Source: Oscarella lobularis (lineage: Eukaryota > Porifera > Homoscleromorpha > Homosclerophorida > Oscarellidae). From it: DNA of 64,000 nucleotides. Positions 30,868-40,618 of this stretch are shown here, piece by piece. Position numbers and translations under genes: made by a program. The notes under the pieces were generated by a model. The model worked only from the letters and a program-made list of their open reading frames with translations. It was not told the DNA's origin and did not search any database. The stretch covers positions 3,171,614 through 3,235,613 of the forward strand of contig NC_089181.1 in NCBI RefSeq assembly GCF_947507565.1, written 5' to 3'. Within the stretch, counting starts at the first letter, position 1; each line of letters begins with the position of its first letter.

Positions 30868-32883
30868 ATGCAACGTCCTATTGAAGGTAAGCGAGCGTTG
30901 TGTTTCTCCGTTTACACGGCGCCATTGTTTTTGTAGATTCTTTTCTTCCATCTACAGACAGTGACGAAAAAGAAATTGTCTCAGTAGCTTGGGAGCTACA
31001 TGATAATGAGGGTTCATGTCAGTGTATCCCCTTTGAAGGTGGCTTTGCTACTGTTCGTCAAAAAAGGGTGGTGGTGATTCCTCAAGTGGAAGATGAAACT
31101 GCATCATTACGCCCGCTTGAATTTAACCCCTTTTTTGAACTTTATGATACCGTTACTATTAGAGAACGTGTAACCAAGGCCATTAGAGAAGGGCAAAAAT
31201 TCCTTGATGATATCGAATTTGTCGAGCTCATGTGTGTAAATCCTAAATCACATGGAGCCACGATTGTTGTCAAGTTTCCCATTCGAAAGACTCGGTACGG
31301 TGTTGTTGTGAAGAACGAAAGCGGTGACGACTGGGACGTTATTTACCGACGGCGAATACCATGGAAAGCTCCCGCGAAGAAGTCATATTTAGAATTTACT
31401 AAAAATGCTACAAATGTTACCATGTGGAAGCCTGCGACAGACAAACTAGGAAAACTGTCAGACGAGGCTGAGTTTGCTCTTCTTCCAAGTGCAGATGTGG
31501 CAGAGCGTGCCCAGTCTGCATACGAGCAGAAGACTGTAACAAGCAGTGATATTGGCAATGAAGGAAGCTGCTATCCGGAGCAATTTCTTCTTCAAATATC
31601 TATAGTTGCACTTGACTGGCGTCTAATGGAAACCGTAGTCTTGTACAAAAATGTTCTGGTGAAGATATACCAGTATAGCAAAGAACTGAAATCTGGTGAC
31701 ATCGTCTTTGCTGGAAGACCGTTGGCTGGTGGGGCAGGCACTTACTATCATGCTGGAGTCGTTTATTCTAATTCCGAAGGAGAAATATTCATCGGTCACT
31801 TTGGCCCTGATAAGAACTCTAGAAAGAAATGTAAAACATGTATCGGCTGTCCGAAACTCACAACGTTTGATGAGTTTATGCGTCAGAATGGCGGCGAGAC
31901 GGCTAAAGGCATTTATAGGGTGGAATACTTGAGAGACGGGTCAACTCACGACGTGCTTAAAATTCAGGAACGAATTGTCAAATCCGTGAGGGGAGAACTA
32001 CTTCCAACCGTGGAAAATTTAGAGCCAACAGAAGAGGAAATCACAGATGATCTACGAAAAATTAATAAAATAGTCGAGTTGCCTCATAAGACGCGCAAAG
32101 TACCTTGCTATCACCTGAAGAATTGGAACTGCGAGGATTGGGCCTTCTGGATTGTTCGAGGTGAAGAATCAAGTGAAGGTGCCGATCTAAATGTACAGTA
32201 TGCCTAAGTCCAAGAAAAACTGTTTTTATTTAGAAGAGGCTCTGTGTACAAATAGCAGTATAGAAGTAGACGAGAGTGCGGAGAGTGAGGCAAAAGAGCT
32301 ATGTGATGCAGAAAAGAAGACAGGTAACCAGGACGAGAAAGCTTCTTCTGCTCAAGGCACTCAAGGCACCAACATCGCAGCCAACGTAGGACAGGTTATT
32401 GATAAATCTCTTCCCGTTGCAAGCGCTGCCTGGGGTGCAGCAGAAGATTTCGCTCCCGCAGCAGCAAAAGTATTAGGACGAACTGTTGCAAAAGGTTGTG
32501 GAAAAACGTTTCTTGCTTTGGGTTCTTCTGCAGGTAGAGCTGTGTTTGGGGGAGCTGCAGTTGCAGTCAGTGCAACCGTTGAGGCGGTTGGTTACGGGGT
32601 AAACCGTGCTCTTATAGCTAAAAACGCAAAAGAAGGCAAGATAACAGAAGCAGAAAAGAAGCTTCTCATCGACGTGCAAAACCAGGATGCCAAATACGCA
32701 GCAGTTCAAGTTGGAGTAACTAGTGCCTGCGTAGGGATAGCATTTATTCCAGTCGTTGGCCTTCCTATAGCTGGAATTTACGGTTTTGCTACTGCAGTGA
32801 CCGGCCAAAGAATAAGAAACGCAAAAAAGAGAAATGCTATCAAAGATGCAATTTGGAAAAGCACCATTGAAGACAATGATTGA
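30868..32883 (+). CDS. LRAT/PLAAT-like multidomain protein, type A (A1)
   Basis: About 660 residues in three exons. Exon 1 is MQRPIE; after the first intron come SFLPSTDSDEKEIVS and a beta-rich N-terminal module, then two related repeats of about 100 residues (FVELMCVNPKSHGATIVV ... RYGVVVKNESG; and FLLQISIVALDWRLMETVV ... VLVKIYQYSKEL), then an LRAT-type domain: SGDIVFAGRP, TYYHAGVVYSNSEGEIFIGH and CYHLKNWNCEDWAFWIVRGE. The His-His-Cys layout and the NCE motif match the LRAT/PLAAT thiol acyltransferase family. After a 54-base intron an Ala/Gly-rich tail has two hydrophobic stretches (FLALGSSAGRAVFGGAAVAV; GIAFIPVVGLPIAGIYGFAT), probably membrane-inserting. No signal peptide, so likely cytosolic facing membranes. 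Substrate unknown. First member of a six-gene array. Confidence 0.8.
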
Positions 32884-32989
32884 CTCCGTACTTATCAGTT
32901 GTTTGTTGCATTGCTCCTTTGCCTAGTTAGAAGCATGGAACGTGGGAGGAAGGTGAAGGTGGCCTGCTCTGTTTTTGATGTTGTGTCAA

Positions 32990-33215
32990 TGCAATCCGCG
33001 CGCACCCCAGTTGCCTTCCTTTTTGCATTTTTCAATCAAGAAAAACGACGTTGTGTACTGCGCGCCTTTCTGGGCACAAAGAATGTTGAAATAGACCTCG
33101 CGTCGCTGTTGTCTATGATCAACAGGGCACACCTAGTCGCCAAAATTACCGTTTTGAAAAGAGAGGGGGAGAAAGTTGGCAAGCTTTCTACATCTCGAGC
33201 GTCAACGGTTATTGA
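32990..33215 (+). pseudogene. Relic of the N-terminal part of a type B array gene
   Basis: Fragments match the start of the type B genes in order: FFNQEK, VLRAFLGTKNVEIDLAS and INRAHLVAKI correspond to FCNQEK, VPFSKFRGTKTVEIGE and VNRARLVAKF at 36070-36260. Several indels and missing blocks; nothing after about 33215 is recognisable. It shows that a type B gene once stood between A1 and A'2, as it still does between later A-type copies. Confidence 0.75.
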
Positions 33216-33614
33216 TTCCGTATGATAATGCGTGCGTGGGAAGTTGGTCCTCCCTCGTGATCCCAGGAGTGATCGAAACGTTGCGACATAGAAGCGAGAC
33301 AAGCATTTGCCCCCCTACTCACAACAAGTGGTTTGCTAGTAATGGCTGGTACCTGCTGAAAAGAAACTCTTGTTAACGCAAACCGGTGATTTCAGTTAAC
33401 ATACGTCTACACGGGAAGGAAACCGCATCTCACGGGGGAATGCGAGCAAATGACGGGCGTAACCCGGGGCCCAACTGAAAACTACAACAAAAGGTCTAGG
33501 CGAGGCCTAGTAAAAATAGGAGAGGTGGGTGCGCTCTCTTCACTCCTTAGTTTAGGACAACTATATAACAGCGTAACGGTGACTCAACCGGTCAGTTGCT
33601 TTATAACCAGTGAA

Positions 33615-35505
33615 GATGAAGTCTTTTTCTAAGCGGTGCGGATCTGCTGTGGTACTGAATTCCAAGTGTGGTATCATATTAGAACGTCAATTCATTATGT
33701 TCATCAGAACGAAGTAACGCCTATTCCTTTGGAAAATATGAAGAAGGGGTCAATGAAGCCATATCCGTTCAATCCCTTTTTTGAATTTTATGATCAAAAC
33801 ATCATTAAAGAGCGCGCACTTGATGCCTGTAGCTCTACAAACAAGGAAACATACACTAATGATGCTGAATTTGTCGAGCGGATGTGCGTGAATCCTATGT
33901 CACATGGAGCCATGATTGTCGTTATACACTGGGGCCTGACTCGTCGTGGTACTGTTGTGAAGAGCGAAAGCGGAAAATTCGAAGTCATTTGGCAGCGACG
34001 ACTCAAAAGATCTCTTTCAAAATGGTCTTATTCAAAATTCACTCAAAATGCTACTAAAATTACCATGTGGAAACCTCCCTTAGACGAGCTAGAAAAACTG
34101 TGTGATGAATACGGCTACGCTCTTCTCCCAAGTACTGATGTGGCAGAACGTGCTGAGCTTGCATATCGTCAGGGAAAACTAATCAAAAGTCCAATCGGCA
34201 ATTTGAAACATTTCTGTCCGGCAGAGCGATTTCTTCTTCAAATATCTATAACTGCACTTGACTGGCGTCTAATGGAAACCATAGTCTTGTACAAAAATGT
34301 TCTGGTGAGAATATATCAGCCTGGAAAAGAACTAAAGCCTGGTGACATCATCTTTGCTGGAAGACCTTTGGCTGGTGGGGCAGGCACTTACTATCATGCT
34401 GGAGTCGTTTATTGTAATTCCGAAGGAGACGTATTCATCGGTCACTTTGGTCCTGATAAGAACTCTAAAAAGAAATGTAAAAAGTGCATCGGGTGTCCTA
34501 AGCTGACAACGTTTGACGAGTTCATGGGCAAGACGGCTAGCGGCATTTATAGAGTGGAATACTACAGAGACGGGTCAACTCACGACGTGCTCAAAATTCA
34601 GGAACGAATTGCCAAATCCGTGAGAGGAGAACTGCTCCCAACTGTTGAAAATATGGAACCAACCGAAGAAGAAATCACGGAAGAACTTCGAAACATAAGC
34701 AGAATAGTCAAGTTGCCTGATAAGACACGCAATGTACCTTGCTATCACCTAAAGAATTGGAATTGCGAGGACTGGGCTTTCTGGATTGCTCGGGGTAAAG
34801 CAAATAAAGGTACTGGTCTAACTTTACGTTAGATAAGCGCAAAAAAACTTCATCTATTTTAGAAGGAGCGCTGTGTACAGATAGCAGTGTAGCAGAAGGT
34901 GAGAGTGCTGAGAGTGAAGCAAAAAATATTTTGAAAATGATAAAACAGGTACCCAAGGCAAGAAGACTGCTTTTGCTCAAGGCACTCAAGACACCAGCAT
35001 CGCAGCCACCGCAGGACAGTTACTCGATAAGTCTCTTCCTGCTGGAAGTGTTGCTTGGGGGATAGCAGAAGACGTCGTTCCCACAGTAGCGAAAGAACTA
35101 GGACGAAGTGTTGCAAAAGGTTGTGGGAAAACGTTTCTTGCGTTGGGCCCCACTGGAGGCAGACTTGCCTTTGGGGGAGCGGCAGTGGGAGTCAGTGCAG
35201 TAGTTGAGATAATCAGTTACTTGGCAAACCGTGCTCTTATAGCTAAAAACGCAAAAGAAGGCAAGATAAATGAAGGAGAAAGGGACGTTTTGACGAAGAT
35301 ACAAAACGATGATGCTGAGTTGGCAATGGCTCAGGTTGGAATAACAGTTGCTTCCGCAGGGCTAGCATTGATCCCAGTAGCTGGCCTTCCTTTGGCTGGA
35401 ATTTATGTACTAACTGTTACAGTGGTTTTTCAGAGAGTACGAAACGCAAAAAGGAACAAGGCTGTAAGAGACGCCGTTTGGAACAGTATTGTTGGACAAA
35501 ATTAG
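33615..35505 (+). CDS. LRAT/PLAAT-like multidomain protein, type A' (A'2)
   Basis: The first segment MKSFSKRCGSAVVLNSKCG is followed by a change of frame, or unrecognised splice, before IPLENMKKGSMKPYPFNPFF. The body then runs openly to 34832 with FVERMCVNPMSHGAMIVV, FLLQISITALDWRLMETIV and the LRAT-like domain (PGDIIFAGRP, TYYHAGVVYCNSEGDVFIGH, NWNCEDWAFWIARG), catalytic residues intact. After the usual short intron, the tail exon starts GALCTDSSVAEGESAES but the Ala/Gly-rich part (TSIAATAGQLLDKSLPAGS to WNSIVGQN) lies in another frame. The catalytic domain could still be made; the tailed full-length product probably cannot unless an extra splice exists. Confidence 0.65.
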
Positions 35506-35664
35506 CAACTTCCTACTTATCACCTGTATTTTTGCCTCCTTTTTGCTCTAACTGTATGCTGCATTGCAATCGTTGGCTTTTCTTTTTGCTTCTCGCTCTT
35601 ACTCTATGCACTCGTTCACTTTGTATCAGTCAATAAAAAGGAGTCACGGATTTCACGTAGAGTG

Positions 35665-35819
35665 GTTGCCTTCTTGCATGAAATGACAGGTACGGCGCTC
35701 AGTCGTTGGCCTTCCTATAGCTGGAATTTATGGTTTCGCTACTGCAGTGACCGGTCAAAGAATAAGAAATGCAAAAAGAAGAACGGCTATTAAAGATGCA
35801 ATTTGGAAAAGCAAATGAT
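35665..35819 (+). pseudogene. Chimeric array fragment: B start joined to A tail
   Basis: CTTCTTGCATGAAATGACAG with GTACGGCG (near-match to the first coding exon of type B genes) is fused directly to the last 39 codons of a type A tail (VVGLPIAGIYGFATAVTGQR ... DAIWKSK-stop). The junction lies at about 35698. It is a recombination scar, not a gene. Confidence 0.8.
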
Positions 35820-35872
35820 TAACTCCGTTACTTGTCAGCTGTTTGTTTCCTGCCCTTTACTTTACACCTAGC

Positions 35873-35955
35873 CGTATGCACACGTGCGCACGAATTGTTC
35901 ACCATATCCCTCGTAAATTTATTTACCAGACGTGACAGCAGGATTTCGCAGCACG
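35873..35955. repeat. Copied 3' end of SNRPD2 plus array 3' UTR
   Basis: Matches 45424-45513 with about 85% identity: the 3' UTR of a type A gene, then about 40 bases that in the intact locus are the C-terminal codons of SNRPD2 on the minus strand (GACAGCAGGATTTCGCAGCA corresponds to GCGGCAGCAGGATTTCGCAG). Homology stops abruptly at GCAC. The following sequence is the 5' flank of type B gene B3. Confidence 0.75.
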
Positions 35956-36036
35956 ACAGAAAATAAGCGTGAATCGGTTAAAATGTGTTTAGCTGGGCAC
36001 GTGGTCGATCAATTAGAGGCGAAGGAGTTCTCTTCG

Positions 36037-38008
36037 ATGGATTCTACGTACAGCGGTCGCCTTCTTGTCTGCAATGACAGGTACGGCGTTGCATTTTGCA
36101 ATCAAGAAAAGCTGAACGTCGTCTACAAAGACGACGCCGTCCGCTGCGTGCCTTTCTCCAAATTCCGCGGCACGAAGACCGTCGAAATTGGCGAAACAGA
36201 CCCCACATCGTACCCGTCCACAGTCAACAGAGCGCGCCTAGTCGCCAAATTTCCTCACATCGCTCCCAAAGAGATAAAAGGACAAGAATTTGCCAAACTT
36301 CTCGCGACTCCATGCCAGGCGTCATCGATCCCTTTCGATAAGCCCGAGCACAACGGAACTGCGTGGGAGGTCGGACTCGTCGTCGACGGACCGTCGTTGA
36401 AGTGCGTACAATACAATTCTCTTCTCGTCACCGTTTCGAACAAGAAAGTGCACTCTATTCCCCTCGCCCGAGCTCAAGGAGCTGCGTTGAAGCGCATCGA
36501 ACTCGAATCTCAAGACCGTCAGCTCTACTCCCCTGACGACGTCTCGGAGCGCGTCGAAAACGCTCTTGAAGGAAAGGGGGCCCTCTTCGTCGACGACGCC
36601 GATTTCGTCGAATCGATGTGCGTCAATCCCAAAGCAAATGGCACTATGATTGTCGTCGAATTTCCCATTCGAATGACTCGATACGGCGTGGTCGTGAAAA
36701 ACGAAGACGGCTCCTTTGACGTCATTTATCGCCGAAGAATACCCTACAGCTATCCCATTCAAATCTCCTACTCCGACTTCGTTGTGAACGCTAGAAAGGT
36801 AAAGCTGTGGAAGCCACCAAGAGAAAAAATTGATAAGCTTGGCTGCGAGTATAAGATCTATCCGCGTGCAGAGGTGGCTGAGCGAGCTCGCTCTGCTGTG
36901 AAACATGGAGCAGTCAAGGACAGCGCCATAGGAAATCTGGAAGAGGGTTTTCCTCCGGAAAAGTTCCTCCTGCAGATGTGCGTGCATACGGATGATTGGC
37001 GTTTGCTTGAGTGTAAGGTGAATCTGAATAAAGTGCTCGTGAGATTGTATCAGCCAGCAAAAGAGCTCAAAGCTGGAGACGTCGTTTGTTCTGAATCGCA
37101 GAACTTTGGTGTTGTACACTCAATTACTGACGAAGGAGACGTTCTCTTGGGTCATTTTGGACCAGAGCCAGGTGGTGAGAAGAGTGTTCTGCTTGACCCA
37201 TTGGGAGAAGAATGGAAAGGATGCATGTCCGGTAATCCTCAGCTGACGTCTCTTGAGGAATTTTCCAGCATGGAAAAGCCTTCATTCGTTTACAGAGTCG
37301 AATATATGAAGTGCGATGCAGTCTGGGATGTTGAGACAATTCAGAAGCGAATTGTTTTAGCCGTTGAAGGCAATCTGCTTCCAGATGGAAAGCCCCTCCT
37401 GGCTCATCCCGTGCCCAAAGGATTCAATAGTAAGATTGTTCAAATTGAGTCAGGTCAAAATCGACTAGTTCCTGCCTATCATCAAATGAATTGGAATAGT
37501 GAAGATTGGGCCTTTTGGATAGTGAGAGGTCAGTCAGGTGAGTCTTGATATTTTACGTGGCATACAGTACTATATATTCTTGACAATTGTTTTAGACGCG
37601 GATGATGATGAGAACATAGCCAGTGAAAGCTATCAGGGCTCTGCAGCCAAGGAAGCAGCTTCAAAGCTTGGCCACATTGTCGATAAGAGTCCCATGACTG
37701 GAGTAGTAGCGTATGGTCTACACCGAGCTCAAATTTCTCACATGTTTGAAAAGGGACTGATAACGGAAGCAGAAAGGGACATGCTAGTGCAGGCGGAAAA
37801 TCAAGACATCAAACGCGGAGGAGCTCAGTTGGCTGTCATGGCGGGCGGTATACCTATTGCATTGATTCCTGTCGCTGGCCTTCCTCTCTCCGTTCTCTAT
37901 GCTGTAGCCGTTTCTATTCAAGGCAGCAGCATAAGGAAAAAGAAGAAGGAAAAAAGCATGAAAGACGCTATTTGGTCTAGCAACAACTTGAAAGTGAAAG
38001 AGACTTGA
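36037..38008 (+). CDS. LRAT-like pseudoenzyme, type B (B3)
   Basis: About 640 residues in two exons. Two N-terminal beta modules (GRLLVCNDRYGVAFCNQEKL; GLVVDGPSLKCVQYNSLLVT) replace the single one of type A. Then come the same two ~100-residue repeats (FVESMCVNPKANGTMIVV; FLLQMCVHTDDWRLLECKV) and the LRAT-like domain. Here the first His is gone (SQNFGVVHSITDEGDVLLGH) and the nucleophile Cys is Ser (MNWNSEDWAFWIVRG), while the second His and the fold-defining residues remain. The tail after the intron (37538-37597) is shorter: KSPMTGVVAYGLHRAQISHM, then one hydrophobic segment GIPIALIPVAGLPLSVLYAV and a Lys-rich end. The ATG chosen is the one shared with B5; an in-frame upstream ATG at 35983 exists only in this copy. 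Open and well kept throughout, so presumably functional in a non-catalytic role. Confidence 0.8.
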
Positions 38009-38029
38009 CTTCCTTCTCTGGTCTCGCAT

Positions 38030-38535
38030 GGCTCGGTACGTCGTTGCTCGTCGCTGCGAGAGCTGTGAGTGTGTTGGAGCTTGTCTAGTTTGAAACAGTA
38101 GCCTTTGCAAGGGGTCGTCTCTGTTTAGGTAGCTCCGTAACAAACATCCGACAAGCTTCAAGTTGCTTTGTTTTTTTAGTGAGAGACCCAGACCAAACCT
38201 TCAAGGATATCTCTTTCTCTTGGCGCTTCTATGTACGCGAGGCTAGGATTGTATGGACATTACGGTCATTCGGATCGAAGAACAAGTCAATCAGGATGAA
38301 AAGCAGACTGTTTTTTTATCAAACATGCCCATCTTTTGCTTTCGGGATCAAAGGTCAAGCAAGAGATGGCCAACCCTTATTTTGTCCTTATAAGGATGAG
38401 TTGTGTGAGGCAGCGGACGACCCTAGTCCCTAGTCATATATGGAAACGTCTGTGCGCACGTTTCTGGGGTTAAAAAGGAAGGCGAGCCGTCGTTGCCAGC
38501 AGTTGTCTATCTCGAATCTGACGGTCAACTAGTGA
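38030..38535 (+). repeat. Duplicated upstream module of LRAT-like gene A'4
   Basis: Counterpart of 30310-30850. Carries a perfect CArG box CCTTATAAGG (about 38388-38397), TGTGCGCACGTTTCTGGGGT with TATA-like TTAAAAAGG and the same transcription-start block. Differences from the first copy are mostly short deletions. Confidence 0.8.
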
Positions 38536-38565
38536 GCAAACCACGGGCGTAACCCGAAAACAAGA

Positions 38566-40460
38566 AGATGAATCCTTCCAAGCGGTGCGGATCTGCTGTG
38601 GTACTGAATTCCGAGTGTGGTATCATATTAGAATGTCAGTTCATTACTGTTCGTTAGAACAGAGTAGCGCATATCCCTTTGGAAAATATGAAGAAGGGGT
38701 CAGTGAAGCCATATCAGTTCAGCCCTTTTTGTGAATTTTATGATCAAGACATCATTAAACAGCGCGCACTTGATGCCTGTAGCCCTACAAACAAGGAAAC
38801 GTACACTAATGACGCTGAATTTGTCGAGCGGATCTGCGTGAATCCTATGTCACATGGAGCCATGATTGTTGTTGAACGCTGGGGTCTGACTCGTTACGGT
38901 ATTGTTGTGAAGAACGAAAGCGGTGACTTTGAAGTCATTTGGCAGCGACGACTCAGATTTACACCTCTTTCAAAAATGTCTTTTTCAGAATTCATTCAAA
39001 ATGCTAGAAAAATCACCATGTGGAAACCTCCCTCAGACAAACTAGAAAAACTGTGTGATGAATACATTCTTCTTTCAAGTGCTAATGTGGCAGAACGTGC
39101 TGAGCTTGCATATCACCAGAAAACATCGATCAAAAGTCCAATTGGCAATTTGCAACGTTTCCGTCCGTCGGAGCGATTTCTTCTTCAAATATCTATAATT
39201 GCCCTTGACTGGCGTCTAATGGAAAACGTAGTCTTGTACAAAAATGTTCTGGTGAGGATATACCAGCCTAGCAAAGAACTGACACCTGGTGACATCGTCT
39301 TTGCTGGAAGACCGGCTGTTTTGACAAGCACTTACTATCATGCTGGAGTCGTTTATTCCAAGTCAGATGACGGAGAAGTATTCATTGGTCACTTTGGCCC
39401 TGATAAGAACTCTAGAAAGAAATATAAAGCATGCATCGGCTGTCCAAAACTCACAACGTTTGATGAGTTCATGCGTCAGAGTAACGGCGAGACGGCTAAA
39501 GGCATTTATAGGGTGAAATACTTGAGAGACGGGTCAACTCACGACGTGCCTAAAATTCAGGAACGAATTGTCAAATCCGTGAGGGGAGAACTTCTTCCAA
39601 CCGTGGAAAATTTAGAATCAACCGAAGAGGAAATCACGGAAGAACTTCGAAACATAAGCAGAATAGTCGAGTTGCCTGATAAGACGCGCAAAGTACCTTG
39701 CTATCACCTAAAGAACTGGAATTGCGAAGACTGGGCTTTCTGGATTGTTCGAGGGGAAGAGAAATCAAGCGAAGGTATCTTCTTGTCTAAAGTTGTGTTT
39801 ATTAGCGCAGGAATAACAGCATTATTTAGGAGGAGCGCTATGTACAAATAGCAGTACAGCAGAAAATGCTGAACAGCTGTTGGCACGTGATGCAGAAAAT
39901 GAAGGAGGTAACCAGGGCGAGAAAGTTTCTTCTGCTCAAGGAACTCAAGGCACCAACATCGCAGTCAAAGTAGGACAGTTTTTTGATAAATGTCTTCCCC
40001 TTTCAAGCGCTGCCTGGGGAGTAGCAGAAGACGTCGCGCCCACAGTAGCAAGAGCATTGGGAAAAGATATATCAAATGGTTGTGGAAAGGTGCTTAGCAC
40101 TTTGGTCCTGCTGCAGGCAGAGCTACGATTGGAGGAGCTTCTATTGGAGTCACTGCAGCCGTTGAGCTAATTGGCTACGGAGTAAACCGTGCTCTTATAG
40201 CTAGAAGCGCAAAAAAAGGAAAGATAACAGAAGCAGAAAAGGATCTTCTCATCAACGTGCAAGACCGGGATGTCCAGTACGCAGCAACTCAAGTTGTAGT
40301 GACTTGTGGCTGCATTGCTATAGCATTTATCCCAGTGGCTGGCCTACCTTTGGCTGGAATTTATGGAACTGCTGTTGGAGTGATTGGTCAAATTATAAGA
40401 AACAGAAAGAAGGAGGAGGCTTTAAAAAACGCTATTTGGGACAGTAACAAAAATGAGTAG
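38566..40460 (+). CDS. LRAT/PLAAT-like multidomain protein, type A' (A'4), tail disrupted
   Basis: The upstream segment MNPSKRCGSAVVLNSECG resembles that of A'2 and is likewise not in frame with the body, so the usable start is probably MENMKKGSVKPYQFSPF at 38679. The body is open to the conserved intron: FVERICVNPMSHGAMIVV, FLLQISIIALDWRLMENVV, PGDIVFAGRP, TYYHAGVVYSKSDDGEVFIG and NWNCEDWAFWIVRG, catalytic triad intact. The tail starts CTNSSTAENAEQLLARD, passes SAAWGVAEDVAPTVARALG, but the frame shifts near 40107, before the Gly/Ala-rich hydrophobic stretch, which continues in another frame to 40460 (GCIAIAFIPVAGLPLAGIYG). As in A'2, the catalytic part is preserved while the membrane tail is broken. 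Confidence 0.65.
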
Positions 40461-40618
40461 CCTCCTTACTTATTTACTCGTTAACCTATATTTTATGAAC
40501 TAAACCACACGCAATAAAAGTCACGTCATGTCTATTTATTTGCCGGCGCGACAGAAAATAATTAAAAAGAGTTTAGCTGGGCACGTGATTGATCAATTAG
40601 AGGCGAAGGAGTTCTTCG

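Noticed and set aside
36322-37119. 265-codon open frame antisense to B3, repeated as 266 codons at 40904-41704 antisense to B5
   Set aside because: Conserved only because the two B genes are nearly identical; it has no recognisable domain and is the mirror of the codon usage of the sense gene. The A-type genes do not keep it.
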